A program made the translations under genes and the position numbers. 7,264 nt of DNA from Flavobacteriaceae bacterium (GTDB taxonomy: Bacteria > Bacteroidota > Bacteroidia > Flavobacteriales > Flavobacteriaceae). The DNA lies in the NCBI GenBank assembly GCA_020435885.1, contig JAGQYU010000203.1:1-7264 (forward strand), in the 5' to 3' direction. Of this stretch, positions 1-4,886 are shown one piece after another. The notes beneath the pieces were generated by a model that did no database searches, was not told the origin of the DNA, and saw only the letters and a list, made by a program, of their open reading frames with translations. How positions within the stretch are numbered: position 1 is the first letter of the stretch; each line of letters opens with the position of its first letter.

Positions 1-21
1 AACTTTAAAAATGAAGAATGA
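1..21 (+). CDS. Possible 3' end of an upstream gene
   Basis: Frame 1 is open from the window edge and reads NFKNEE before TGA at 19-21. That stop would overlap the amidase start in an ATGA arrangement, the junction also seen at 1342, 4564 and 4755. With only six codons visible, nothing can be said about the product, and the open frame could be chance. Confidence 0.3.
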   Translation, partial: NFKNEE

Positions 22-551
22 TGAAAATAGCTTTATGTATAGGACACAATAGTATTGCCCAGGGCGCTAAGTCACCTTTTTTGGGCACAACGGAATATCT
101 TTTCAACAATCGTGTTGCCATATTGGTTCAGCAGAAGTTGGAAGGAGTTGAGATCTTCACTCGCAAATGGCAGAACAGTTACGTCAAGGAAATAACTGAG
201 CTTTCGAATAGAGTCAACCAGAAATCATTTGATCTGGCTTTCGAGCTTCATTTCAATTCATCAATGACTGGAGCCAATGGAGTTGAAGCACTTTACTTCC
301 ATAAATCGACTAAAGGAAAATCTCTGGCCGAAAGTTTCTGTGAAACCATTGAGATGGAATACTCCAGTAAGAATAGAGGAGCTAAGCCATTATCAGGAAC
401 AAACCAGAACGGTTTTGGTTTTGTTCAAAAAATGAAAGCTCCGGCAATAATTCTGGAGCCGTTTTTCGGAAGCCATAAAGAAGCATTGGATTATATCAAT
501 GTGGAGCGTTATGCAAATGCCATTGTGAAATGGCTTCAATGTTCAATTTAA
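18..551 (+). CDS. N-acetylmuramoyl-L-alanine amidase (Amidase_3-type phage endolysin)
   Basis: The 177-residue protein is predicted to cut the amide bond between N-acetylmuramic acid and L-alanine in peptidoglycan, as the endolysin of the phage lysis block. Four residues match the zinc-binding and catalytic pattern of Amidase_3 enzymes in the right order: H10 in IGHN near the N-terminus, E26 in TTEYLFN, H78 in FELHFNSS, and E147 in IILEPFFGS. The length fits a bare catalytic domain. No signal peptide, SPOR or LysM cell-wall-binding domain is seen, so release would depend on a holin, which fits the hydrophobic gene 13 bp downstream. ATG codons at 18 and 21 are both possible; 18 is kept because of the apparent ATGA overlap with the preceding frame. 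The family call is firm and the endolysin role is inferred from context. Confidence 0.88.
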   Translation: MMKIALCIGHNSIAQGAKSPFLGTTEYLFNNRVAILVQQKLEGVEIFTRKWQNSYVKEITELSNRVNQKSFDLAFELHFNSSMTGANGVEALYFHKSTKGKSLAESFCETIEMEYSSKNRGAKPLSGTNQNGFGFVQKMKAPAIILEPFFGSHKEALDYINVERYANAIVKWLQCSI

Positions 552-564
552 AAATCAATATATC

Positions 565-738
565 ATGAAATTAAAAGAACTTTTAAAAACAACTGAAGGA
601 CTGGTAGTCATTATAGGCTCGTTGCTTGGAATATTCTCAGGCAAGTTCTGGATAATCGCAACACTGGTAGTCTATATACTATTGAATGTTCCAAACTATT
701 GGAGCTGGATAAAAAATAAACTTCAGGGTTGGTTTTAA
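565..738 (+). CDS. Small two-segment membrane protein, likely holin
   Basis: This 57-residue protein begins MKLKELLKTTEGL and is dominated by two hydrophobic stretches, about residues 13-26 (LVVIIGSLLGIFSG) and 28-42 (FWIIATLVVYILLNV), separated by one lysine. A Trp-rich basic tail follows (NYWSWIKNKLQGWF). The ORF is short but has a clear start 13 bp after the amidase stop. Size, hairpin-like topology and position right behind an endolysin lacking a signal peptide fit a phage holin that would permeabilise the cytoplasmic membrane. I do not recognise a named holin family, so the function rests on context. Another small phage membrane protein, such as an antiholin, is possible. Confidence 0.68.
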   Translation: MKLKELLKTTEGLVVIIGSLLGIFSGKFWIIATLVVYILLNVPNYWSWIKNKLQGWF

Positions 739-742
739 AATA

Positions 743-812
743 TTGGCAGGAATTGTTTTATTTAAGTCAAACCGGGAGGTGTTAGTTAATTATTTTTCAT
801 GTCGCCTGCCAA
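743..812 (+). repeat. 8-bp inverted repeat with long loop
   Basis: TTGGCAGG at 743-750 is matched by its exact reverse complement CCTGCCAA at 805-812. The loop is 54 nt and AT-rich apart from CCGGGAGG. It lies in the 169-bp gap between the holin-like gene and the next small ORF, just before a second, stronger inverted repeat. It may be part of a folded intergenic RNA or a weak transcription end; no T-run follows. Confidence 0.4.
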
Positions 813-819
813 AACACAG

Positions 820-880
820 CAAGGCCGCATTCATGGGCTATTTTTAGATTTGGGAACTTTAATTAATAGCTGCGGCCTTG
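820..880 (+). ncRNA. Intergenic RNA hairpin candidate with TTAATAGC loop motif
   Basis: CAAGGCCGCA at 820-829 pairs perfectly with TGCGGCCTTG at 871-880. Inside, GCTA at 837-840 can pair with TAGC at 867-870, giving a two-part stem. TTAATAGC at 863-870 sits directly before the right arm. The same eight bases occur 2 nt before the right arm of the hairpin at 3687-3733, although the stem sequences are unrelated. The element lies in the longest untranslated gap of the lysis block. It could be a terminator, an RNA-processing site or a small structured RNA. Only TTT follows the stem, so a classical intrinsic terminator is not well supported. Confidence 0.5.
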
Positions 881-907
881 TTTAATCAAGAATTAAATGT
901 TTACATA

Positions 908-1039
908 ATGGAACTTAGAGAAAAATATATTTCTTTTTTAAAATGGTACCTACAGGGAGATTCTGAAAAACCCGAAAGTATAGATGAATTGGTAGATAGA
1001 TATATTATGTTACAAAAAGAACCGAGTCTTAACAACTAA
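908..1039 (+). CDS. 43-residue hypothetical protein
   Basis: The protein starts MELREKYISFLKWYLQG and continues with a charged region, SIDELVDRYIMLQ. It should be soluble and mostly helical, with no membrane segment or signal peptide. The stop TAA at 1037-1039 lies 3 bp before the next ATG, a spacing typical of an operon. A short, acidic, helical protein of this kind fits the many unknown small proteins of Bacteroidota phages. I do not know a function. The tight junction with the next gene is the best argument that it is translated. Confidence 0.55.
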   Translation: MELREKYISFLKWYLQGDSEKPESIDELVDRYIMLQKEPSLNN

Positions 1040-1042
1040 TTG

Positions 1043-1345
1043 ATGATGAAAGCTAAATTACACACAGTTGATGGTATTGATTATTTGACATTTAAGGTTA
1101 ATGAAGAAGTTGGTATAACTCAGCTACCTGTGATTACTAAAGGCACAAGACAAGGGACAAATGCATGGAATTGGAACGGTTCTTTAGATAAACCAACGCT
1201 AAAGCCAAGCATTAGAACTAGATATTACAATGGGAAAGAAATGACCGAAATACATTATTGGTTAAATGATGGCGTTTGCCAATGCTTGAGCGATTGTAAA
1301 GATGGGAATGCTGGAAAAAATATAGAATTAATTGAAATGACATGA
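1043..1345 (+). CDS. DUF6527-like protein
   Basis: The 100-residue protein carries WNWNG at residues 42-46 and KPTLKPSI at 50-57, then a C-terminal stretch HYWLNDG (71-77) and CLSDCKDGNAGK (81-92). This order resembles DUF6527, a small phage-associated family with a W-x-W-N-G, P-T-x-x-P-S-I and D-C-x-x-x-x-A-G pattern, which I recall in part as misannotated ammonia monooxygenase. The role is unknown. The histidine often found after the D-C pair is not obvious here, so any metal site may be altered. A TTG at 1040 is in frame, but the double ATG at 1043 and 1046 is the likely start. The stop overlaps the following lipoprotein gene in an ATGA junction, suggesting coupled translation in the lysis block. 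Confidence 0.72.
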   Translation: MMKAKLHTVDGIDYLTFKVNEEVGITQLPVITKGTRQGTNAWNWNGSLDKPTLKPSIRTRYYNGKEMTEIHYWLNDGVCQCLSDCKDGNAGKNIELIEMT

Positions 1346-1974
1346 AAAATAAAACCATAATCATTCTAGTAATATTCCTGTCACTGTTTGTACAGAGCTG
1401 CCGAACCGCAAAAAAAAACTGGGTTGAAGAAAACTTTACCAGCAAAACTGAAATACAGGCTTTTCAGGAGACTTTTGAGACTTCAATTGAAACCGTCAAA
1501 ACCGAAACGTCTGAAACCATTTCGGAAATAAGGAAAGAAGTCTCTAATTCAAGGTCTACAAACGAGACGACTTCCGAAAGCGAAAATACCACAGTAACCG
1601 TTGATATTACCGCAGAAGATGGCAAGGAGAAAAGTGCTACAGTTGGCGGAACCACAATTACTTCCAACGGGGCAAACGTAAAGGTGACTACCAACTCCAG
1701 TAAAGAGGTATCCAGAGAATTTCAGGAAAAGTTCCAAGAGATTTCCATACAATTAAATTCAGAGAAACAATTACGGGAAACCTTACAGTCCGAATTAACT
1801 TCACTTAAAAAGGAATTTTCGGATTTTAGGTTAAGTCAGCAAACAGAAAAAACTACCAAAACAGTAACGGTTAAAAAGAAAGGGTTTACGGCTCCCGTTT
1901 GGATAATTATAGCTTTGGTTGTTTTAATAATTGCTGTGATTTGGTATTTCAGAAAAAAAATTCCTTTTATTTAA
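1342..1974 (+). CDS. Lipoprotein with C-terminal membrane anchor, candidate unimolecular spanin
   Basis: The 210-residue protein starts with a basic N-terminus and hydrophobic core ending in a lipobox, FVQSC, with C20 as the predicted lipidated residue. A long Ser/Thr/Glu-rich stretch follows (about 30-125), then a region likely to form a coiled coil (about 130-168), a basic linker, and a strong membrane helix at about 185-203 (PVWIIIALVVLIIAVIWYF) followed by RKK. This places the N-terminus in the outer membrane and the C-terminus across the inner membrane with its basic tail in the cytoplasm. That is the layout of unimolecular spanins such as phage T1 gp11, which disrupt the outer membrane in the last step of lysis. 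Nearby amidase and holin-like genes support this. A cell-envelope lipoprotein with a structural role is the alternative. The start overlaps the DUF6527-like gene by 4 bp. Confidence 0.72.
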   Translation: MKNKTIIILVIFLSLFVQSCRTAKKNWVEENFTSKTEIQAFQETFETSIETVKTETSETISEIRKEVSNSRSTNETTSESENTTVTVDITAEDGKEKSATVGGTTITSNGANVKVTTNSSKEVSREFQEKFQEISIQLNSEKQLRETLQSELTSLKKEFSDFRLSQQTEKTTKTVTVKKKGFTAPVWIIIALVVLIIAVIWYFRKKIPFI

Positions 1975-2019
1975 GGCTTATTGTAAAACATTTAAAATGT
2001 CTTGTTTTATATTTGATAT

Positions 2020-2166
2020 ATGAAGCATACAGAATCTCAATATCAGGCCATGAAGCATTTTGCCAAGGAGATACAGCACATCGAAAGTCTTCCGGTTAAT
2101 GACAATGAAAAGGACTTAGCTACTGAAGAAAAAATAGAGGAATACTTACCACTTATAGTTGGGTGA
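2020..2166 (+). CDS. 48-residue hypothetical protein
   Basis: This small ORF starts MKHTESQYQAMKHFAKE and ends EEYLPLIVG. It is charged and probably helical, without a membrane segment. It follows the spanin candidate by 45 bp on the same strand and ends about 65 bp before the convergent repressor gene, so it would be the last gene of the rightward lysis block. No family is recognised. Its reading frame is open and compositionally plausible, but it is short and its existence is not certain. Confidence 0.42.
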   Translation: MKHTESQYQAMKHFAKEIQHIESLPVNDNEKDLATEEKIEEYLPLIVG

Positions 2167-2191
2167 TATGCATTTTGTTTAGAGTGATGGA

Positions 2192-2215
2192 AGCATCGAC
2201 GGGTGTTATCCTTTT
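2192..2215 (+). terminator. Weak candidate terminator between convergent genes
   Basis: AGCATC at 2192-2197 can pair with GGTGTT at 2202-2207 around a GACG loop, using two G-U pairs. ATCC and then TTTTT follow at 2208-2215. The position, after the last rightward lysis gene and before the stop of the leftward repressor gene, is right for a terminator. The stem is weak and the T-run is offset by 4 nt. Confidence 0.3.
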
Positions 2216-2231
2216 TATTTCAGAACAATCG

Positions 2232-2912
2232 TCAATAATCTCTCTTGAGCAGTCCAGAGTAATCCTTTGGCAATTCAATATCATTTACTTGTATGTAGCT
2301 GTGAATTGCTTTACTATCGTGTCCAGTGATGAGCGAAAGTTCTTTTATACTGTTTTCTTTTGATAGTGTTTTTCTAAGTTCCAAATATATCCAAGTAATG
2401 AATGTGTGCCTGAAGTGATACAGTTTGAAATCTTTATCTATATTGTTTTTCTTTCTAAAGTCTGAAAATTTTTTGGTATAATAATCTCTTCTGTTTGTCT
2501 CTTTTGTTGAATTCCAATCAGTATTTTGAGGCTCAAATATGAAGCCACTCCTATCACTTACAAAGGTTTTCAAATCGTCAATAATAATACGGGGTATAAT
2601 CTTTGTCTTGAGAACCTTTGTTTTGGTTTCTATCCGGATAACATTTTTGTGAAAATCAACATCAAAATAAGGCGTGCACTCTTTCTTGATTGGCAACTCA
2701 AAACTTGTTCTTACTTCATTCTCGAATTCCCCATTAAATAATTCATCGATAGAAACTTCGAATATCTCAGATAATTTTTGAAGTTTTTCAATATCCGGTT
2801 TAGAATGCCCAGTCTCATATCCTGAAAAAGTAGATACTTTAACCCCTAATTCATCTGCAACTTGCTTTTGTGTCAGTTTTTTATTCTTTCTTATTTCCTT
2901 GATTTTCAGCAT
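2232..2912 (-). CDS. XRE-type repressor domain fused to C-terminal half of a tyrosine recombinase
   Basis: The 226-residue protein has two parts. Residues 1-60 form a typical XRE/HTH_3 domain (LTQKQVADELGV, then STFSGYETG and VSIDELFNG), expected to bind operator DNA as a phage repressor. From about D84 onward it resembles the catalytic half of a Bacteroidota phage integrase: DVDF followed by a lysine-rich strand pair ending KTKIIP, NRRDYYTKKF at 140-149, the box-II stretch LYHFRHTF with R168, TGH with H198, and nucleophile candidate Y206 just before the family-like IELPKDYS. The helix carrying the first catalytic arginine appears to be missing; its expected place falls near L73. The core-binding domain is absent too. 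Recombination activity is therefore doubtful, and the C-terminal part may serve oligomerisation or DNA binding. The gene faces away from the early operon, with operators between. The start is followed at once by the HTH domain. Confidence 0.85.
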   Translation of the reverse strand: MLKIKEIRKNKKLTQKQVADELGVKVSTFSGYETGHSKPDIEKLQKLSEIFEVSIDELFNGEFENEVRTSFELPIKKECTPYFDVDFHKNVIRIETKTKVLKTKIIPRIIIDDLKTFVSDRSGFIFEPQNTDWNSTKETNRRDYYTKKFSDFRKKNNIDKDFKLYHFRHTFITWIYLELRKTLSKENSIKELSLITGHDSKAIHSYIQVNDIELPKDYSGLLKRDY

Positions 2913-2937
2913 ATTGAAAAAATATTGAAAAAATATT
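2911..2937. repeat. Tandem 11-bp repeat at the repressor start
   Basis: ATATTGAAAAA occurs twice head to tail, at 2911-2921 and 2922-2932, and a third partial copy (ATATT) follows at 2933-2937. The first copy overlaps the repressor start codon on the minus strand. The repeat spans the leader of the leftward gene, so it could affect its translation or be an extra binding site. It could also be an unstable A/T tract of no function. Confidence 0.6.
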
Positions 2938-2954
2938 ACGATTTTCTCGTATAA
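2934..2954. promoter_or_regulatory. Second, degenerate operator candidate (O2)
   Basis: TATTACG at 2934-2940 and CGTATAA at 2948-2954 flank a 7-nt spacer, the same half-site spacing as the stronger palindrome at 2965-2985. Five of seven positions pair. The right part, CTCGTATA at 2946-2953, is identical to 2977-2984. The two site centres are 31 bp apart, close to three helical turns, so dimers could sit on the same face of the DNA and cooperate. It lies nearer to the repressor gene and could mediate autoregulation. Confidence 0.5.
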
Positions 2955-2957
2955 TTA

Positions 2958-2988
2958 TTTGTTTATATACGGGTAACTCGTATATTTG
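2958..2988 (+). promoter_or_regulatory. Bacteroidota-type early promoter
   Basis: TTTG at 2958-2961 and TATATTTG at 2981-2988 match the Bacteroidota -33 and TAnnTTTG -7 elements, separated by 19 nt. Transcription would start near 2993-2996, giving a leader of about 25 nt before the ATG at 3019. The strong operator-like palindrome at 2965-2985 fills the spacer and overlaps the -7 box, so a bound repressor would block RNA polymerase. This is probably the main promoter of the rightward early genes. Confidence 0.7.
2965..2985. promoter_or_regulatory. Strong 21-bp operator palindrome (O1)
   Basis: The arms ATATACG (2965-2971) and CGTATAT (2979-2985) are exact reverse complements. The spacer is itself symmetric at GT/AC, so nine of ten base pairs around the central base match. 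Its position inside the early promoter and beside a divergent XRE-type gene is what is expected of a phage repressor operator. Binding by that protein is inferred. Confidence 0.68.
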
Positions 2989-3018
2989 TATTGTAAAACT
3001 TTTATAACGGTAAATATA

Positions 3019-3483
3019 ATGAAAACAATACCACAAATAATAAAGCAGTTGCAAGAAAACGACCATCTACCTATAATAGGGATGAACGTTTTAGGGCTTG
3101 AAAAAAACCCGACAACAGTAACGGAACTAATTAGTTACATAAGTGAACTGGAAAATGTTTACGGTATTGAGTTTTCATTAACTACATCTGATTTTATCAC
3201 TTCACAGTACAGAACACCTGCCACAAAAAAAATAGTGAGCCAATACGCAAAAGGCATAAGCATCTTGTTAAGGGTGGATTATTTGAGCAAAAAAGAAGCA
3301 GAACACCCTATTGTACTTGTAAAGATAGCCAGAAACCTAAAGGCTCTCAATGAAAGTAATTTTGAACGTTCCGATGACCATTCCGTATTCAAGTTTTGGT
3401 CAGACCTGAAATCCAAGATTTCCAAGGCCATGTCCAATCTTACTGAAAGTGAAAAATCAATAGTAGCCAAACTAACTGCATAA
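3019..3483 (+). CDS. Hypothetical early protein, 154 residues
   Basis: This is the first gene downstream of the repressor-controlled promoter, so it should be expressed early after infection or induction. The protein (MKTIPQIIKQLQEN at the start) appears soluble, mixed alpha/beta in the first half, with a charged helical C-terminal part around FWSDLKSKISKAMSNLTESEK. I see no signal peptide, membrane segment, HTH or catalytic motif, and recognise no family. ATG at 3019 is chosen because the in-frame TTG at 2986 lies inside the promoter. Its place suggests a host-takeover, anti-repressor or regulatory role, but the sequence alone does not show this. It is followed 4 bp later by a small gene. 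Confidence 0.75.
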   Translation: MKTIPQIIKQLQENDHLPIIGMNVLGLEKNPTTVTELISYISELENVYGIEFSLTTSDFITSQYRTPATKKIVSQYAKGISILLRVDYLSKKEAEHPIVLVKIARNLKALNESNFERSDDHSVFKFWSDLKSKISKAMSNLTESEKSIVAKLTA

Positions 3484-3487
3484 TAAG

Positions 3488-3673
3488 ATGGCATTACATA
3501 TGACCACAGAAAACAAGGAATTGCTATCAAGAATGATAGTCAAGGAATTCAATGAGATAGATTTTTCAATGGACTACATCTATGGCAAATCAAGCAAACT
3601 CATAAACCTTTCACTAGAACTCGGTCTAACCGATCTGGCGCAACAACTGGAAAGTGACAGACTGATTTATTAA
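3488..3673 (+). CDS. 61-residue hypothetical protein
   Basis: The small, mostly helical protein contains KEFNEIDFSMDYIYGKSSKLINLSLELGL and no membrane segment. It starts 4 bp after the previous stop, so the two genes probably form a translated pair. An internal ATG at 3500 is an alternative start. No family is recognised. The hairpin 13 bp after its stop separates this pair from the next early genes. Confidence 0.6.
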   Translation: MALHMTTENKELLSRMIVKEFNEIDFSMDYIYGKSSKLINLSLELGLTDLAQQLESDRLIY

Positions 3674-3686
3674 TAGTACGGCAAAA

Positions 3687-3733
3687 GCTTCGGGGATAAT
3701 CTTCACCACGGGTTAATAGCACATCCCCGAAGC
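3687..3733 (+). ncRNA. Intergenic RNA hairpin with TTAATAGC loop motif
   Basis: GCTTCGGGGAT at 3687-3697 pairs perfectly over 11 bp with ATCCCCGAAGC at 3723-3733. The 25-nt loop contains TTCACC, CGGG and TTAATAGC (3713-3720), the last shared with the hairpin at 820-880. CAAAACCTAAAAAAACA follows directly before the next ATG at 3751. No T-run follows on this strand, so it is not a classical rightward terminator. It could be a processing site, a mRNA-stabilising 5' hairpin for the beta-barrel gene, or a partial terminator. Confidence 0.6.
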
Positions 3734-3750
3734 CAAAACCTAAAAAAACA

Positions 3751-4281
3751 ATGATTATGAGAACATTAAATACAATGACATTTTTAATCTGCCTATTAAC
3801 AGCACTTCCATCCATATCACAGGATCGTATAGGATTTGCTGTCTATCAAGATGCAAGACTTGGTATTATAGGAGATAAGGAGCATGGATATAAGGCAGGA
3901 ACTATGGATGTTCTGATTCGTCTGAAAATGCAAGGAAAGCAACAAAAATATGGATATATGACAGTCTTTCCTGAATTCGAATATGCGGAAATACAAGGAT
4001 TGTACAAACGATGGTCTATAAACGCTGGATATGCTTTCAATAGACTGTTTGTAAGAAATACCGAAGCTTCTATAAGCATTGGCTTCGGTCTAATGGACAG
4101 GTATTCAATGGGTTTTCTTTCAATGGGCGCAAATGGAGAGTTAGCGTACAAAATTACAGATGGTTTTAAAATAGCCGCCAATTTCCAACTGGTTCAAAGA
4201 AAGGACTTGGACTATATGTGGGGTGGAAACAATATCAGATTGAGCGGTCATGTCGGGATTGAAATAAAAATATGGAAATAA
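3751..4281 (+). CDS. Secreted small outer-membrane beta-barrel-like protein
   Basis: The 176-residue protein begins with a signal peptide: a basic start, the hydrophobic core TFLICLLTAL, then PSIS before QD, so signal peptidase I probably cuts after S23. The rest is glycine- and aromatic-rich with alternating strands, for example KYGYMTVFPEFEYAEIQ, WSINAGYAFNRLF, ASISIGFGL, GELAYKITDGFKIAANFQLVQ, and a final strand LSGHVGIEIKIWK. This pattern fits a small outer-membrane barrel of about eight strands. Its place among phage early genes suggests a change to the infected cell's surface, such as superinfection exclusion, but this is inferred. ATG at 3751 or 3757 may be used. The upstream hairpin with A-rich tail forms its leader. 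No named family is assigned. Confidence 0.75.
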   Translation: MIMRTLNTMTFLICLLTALPSISQDRIGFAVYQDARLGIIGDKEHGYKAGTMDVLIRLKMQGKQQKYGYMTVFPEFEYAEIQGLYKRWSINAGYAFNRLFVRNTEASISIGFGLMDRYSMGFLSMGANGELAYKITDGFKIAANFQLVQRKDLDYMWGGNNIRLSGHVGIEIKIWK

Positions 4282-4294
4282 AAAACAACTAAAA

Positions 4295-4567
4295 ATGATA
4301 CAAGTAGGAGAACCAATTACAAAAGAACAAAAAGAACTGTTCCAAAGGATATTAACAATTCAGGATGTTATGGACGTTGCAACCTCTGTTAACGTAAGCT
4401 ATCCGACCGTTAGGAATATCTATTATAGAAACGTAACGGTCACTGAAGATAATAAAGAAGCTGCACAAGGATTGATAAACAAGGCTTTTGAAAAAGTTGA
4501 GGATGCCCTGTCCTATTTCCAAAAGGCGAAGTCAGAACTTGAATCCATGATTCCAAAAGTACAATGA
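4295..4567 (+). CDS. Small HTH protein, possible phage regulator
   Basis: The 90-residue protein has a helix-turn-helix-like stretch at about residues 22-48 (VMDVATSVNVSYPTVRNIYY), where the SYPTVRNIYY part would be the recognition helix. A C-terminal helical region with ALSYFQKAKSELESMI may support dimerisation. I recall similar short HTH proteins in Bacteroidota prophages, but no specific role. It may act as a Cro-like or early regulator and bind the operators near 2965. The start has an A-rich leader (AACTAAAA). The stop overlaps the next ATG in an ATGA junction, the start of a chain of overlapping genes. Confidence 0.7.
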   Translation: MIQVGEPITKEQKELFQRILTIQDVMDVATSVNVSYPTVRNIYYRNVTVTEDNKEAAQGLINKAFEKVEDALSYFQKAKSELESMIPKVQ

Positions 4568-4758
4568 ACACAAATGATAAAATAATGAACATTCTAATTG
4601 ATAGTCTTTCTGTCGATGAAATAGAATCATTATTGGCAAAGAAAAATAAAAAAATAAAAAAATCAGTACCAAAACCAATGACAGAGCTAGAGAAATGGAC
4701 AAGATATTATAAAGGCGAAGTCATAAAATTAGGGGTGCTTTATCCTCCAACACTATGA
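4564..4758 (+). CDS. 64-residue hypothetical protein
   Basis: This lysine-rich small protein starts MNTNDKIMNILIDSLSVDEIESLLAKK, with a helical acidic start and then a basic cluster, KKNKKIKKSVPKP, ending in WTRYYKGEVIKLGVLYPP. The basic cluster could contact nucleic acid, but no motif is recognised. Both ends overlap neighbours by ATGA (4564-4567 and 4755-4758), so translation is probably coupled to the HTH gene before it and to the membrane protein after it. Confidence 0.65.
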   Translation: MNTNDKIMNILIDSLSVDEIESLLAKKNKKIKKSVPKPMTELEKWTRYYKGEVIKLGVLYPPTL

Positions 4759-4886
4759 AACTATTAATCATTTGGCTATTGGCCATCATTTTCAACATGG
4801 GGCTATTGTTATGGCATTACATAACCGAGTTCAACAAATTCAAGAAATTCTATAAAAACCATAAAAATGAAAACACTGAAAATTGA
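4755..4886 (+). CDS. 43-residue single-pass membrane protein
   Basis: The protein opens with a hydrophobic segment, MKLLIIWLLAIIFNMGLLLW (about residues 3-20), followed by a basic tail with EFNKFKKFYKNHKNEN. It is probably an inner-membrane anchor with a short charged tail. The start overlaps the previous stop in ATGA and the 3' end overlaps the next gene by 20 bp (4867-4886), so translation is likely coupled on both sides. The function is unknown. Small phage membrane proteins of this type can target host membrane or division factors, but nothing here shows that. Confidence 0.62.
   Translation: MKLLIIWLLAIIFNMGLLLWHYITEFNKFKKFYKNHKNENTEN

Noticed and set aside
845..852. TAGATTTG matching the Bacteroidota -7 element
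   Set aside because: No TTG-type -33 box is found 17-23 nt upstream and it lies in the loop of the 820-880 hairpin; such matches occur by chance in AT-rich DNA.
1218..1752. Three leftward ORFs opposite the DUF6527-like and spanin genes
   Set aside because: They lie antisense to well-supported genes with signal-peptide, coiled-coil and membrane features, and their translations show no domain. They are by-products of the opposite strand.
2008..2015. TATATTTG just before the 48-residue ORF
   Set aside because: The only upstream TTG (1981-1983) is 24 nt away, outside the usual spacing, and transcription would start at or beyond the ATG.
1899..2099. Rightward ORF overlapping the end of the spanin candidate
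   Set aside because: It uses another frame through the membrane helix codons and continues into the gap; the translation has no recognisable features. The 48-residue frame at 2020 is a better candidate.
2163..2741. Rightward ORFs opposite the repressor-recombinase gene
   Set aside because: The leftward frame has clear HTH and recombinase motifs; the rightward ones have none.
2986..3018. Longer start (TTG at 2986) for the first early gene
   Set aside because: It lies within the -7 box and before the expected transcript start; ATG at 3019 gives a normal leader.
3846..4181. Leftward 111-residue ORF opposite the barrel gene
   Set aside because: The rightward frame has a signal peptide and strand pattern; the leftward frame has no supporting feature.
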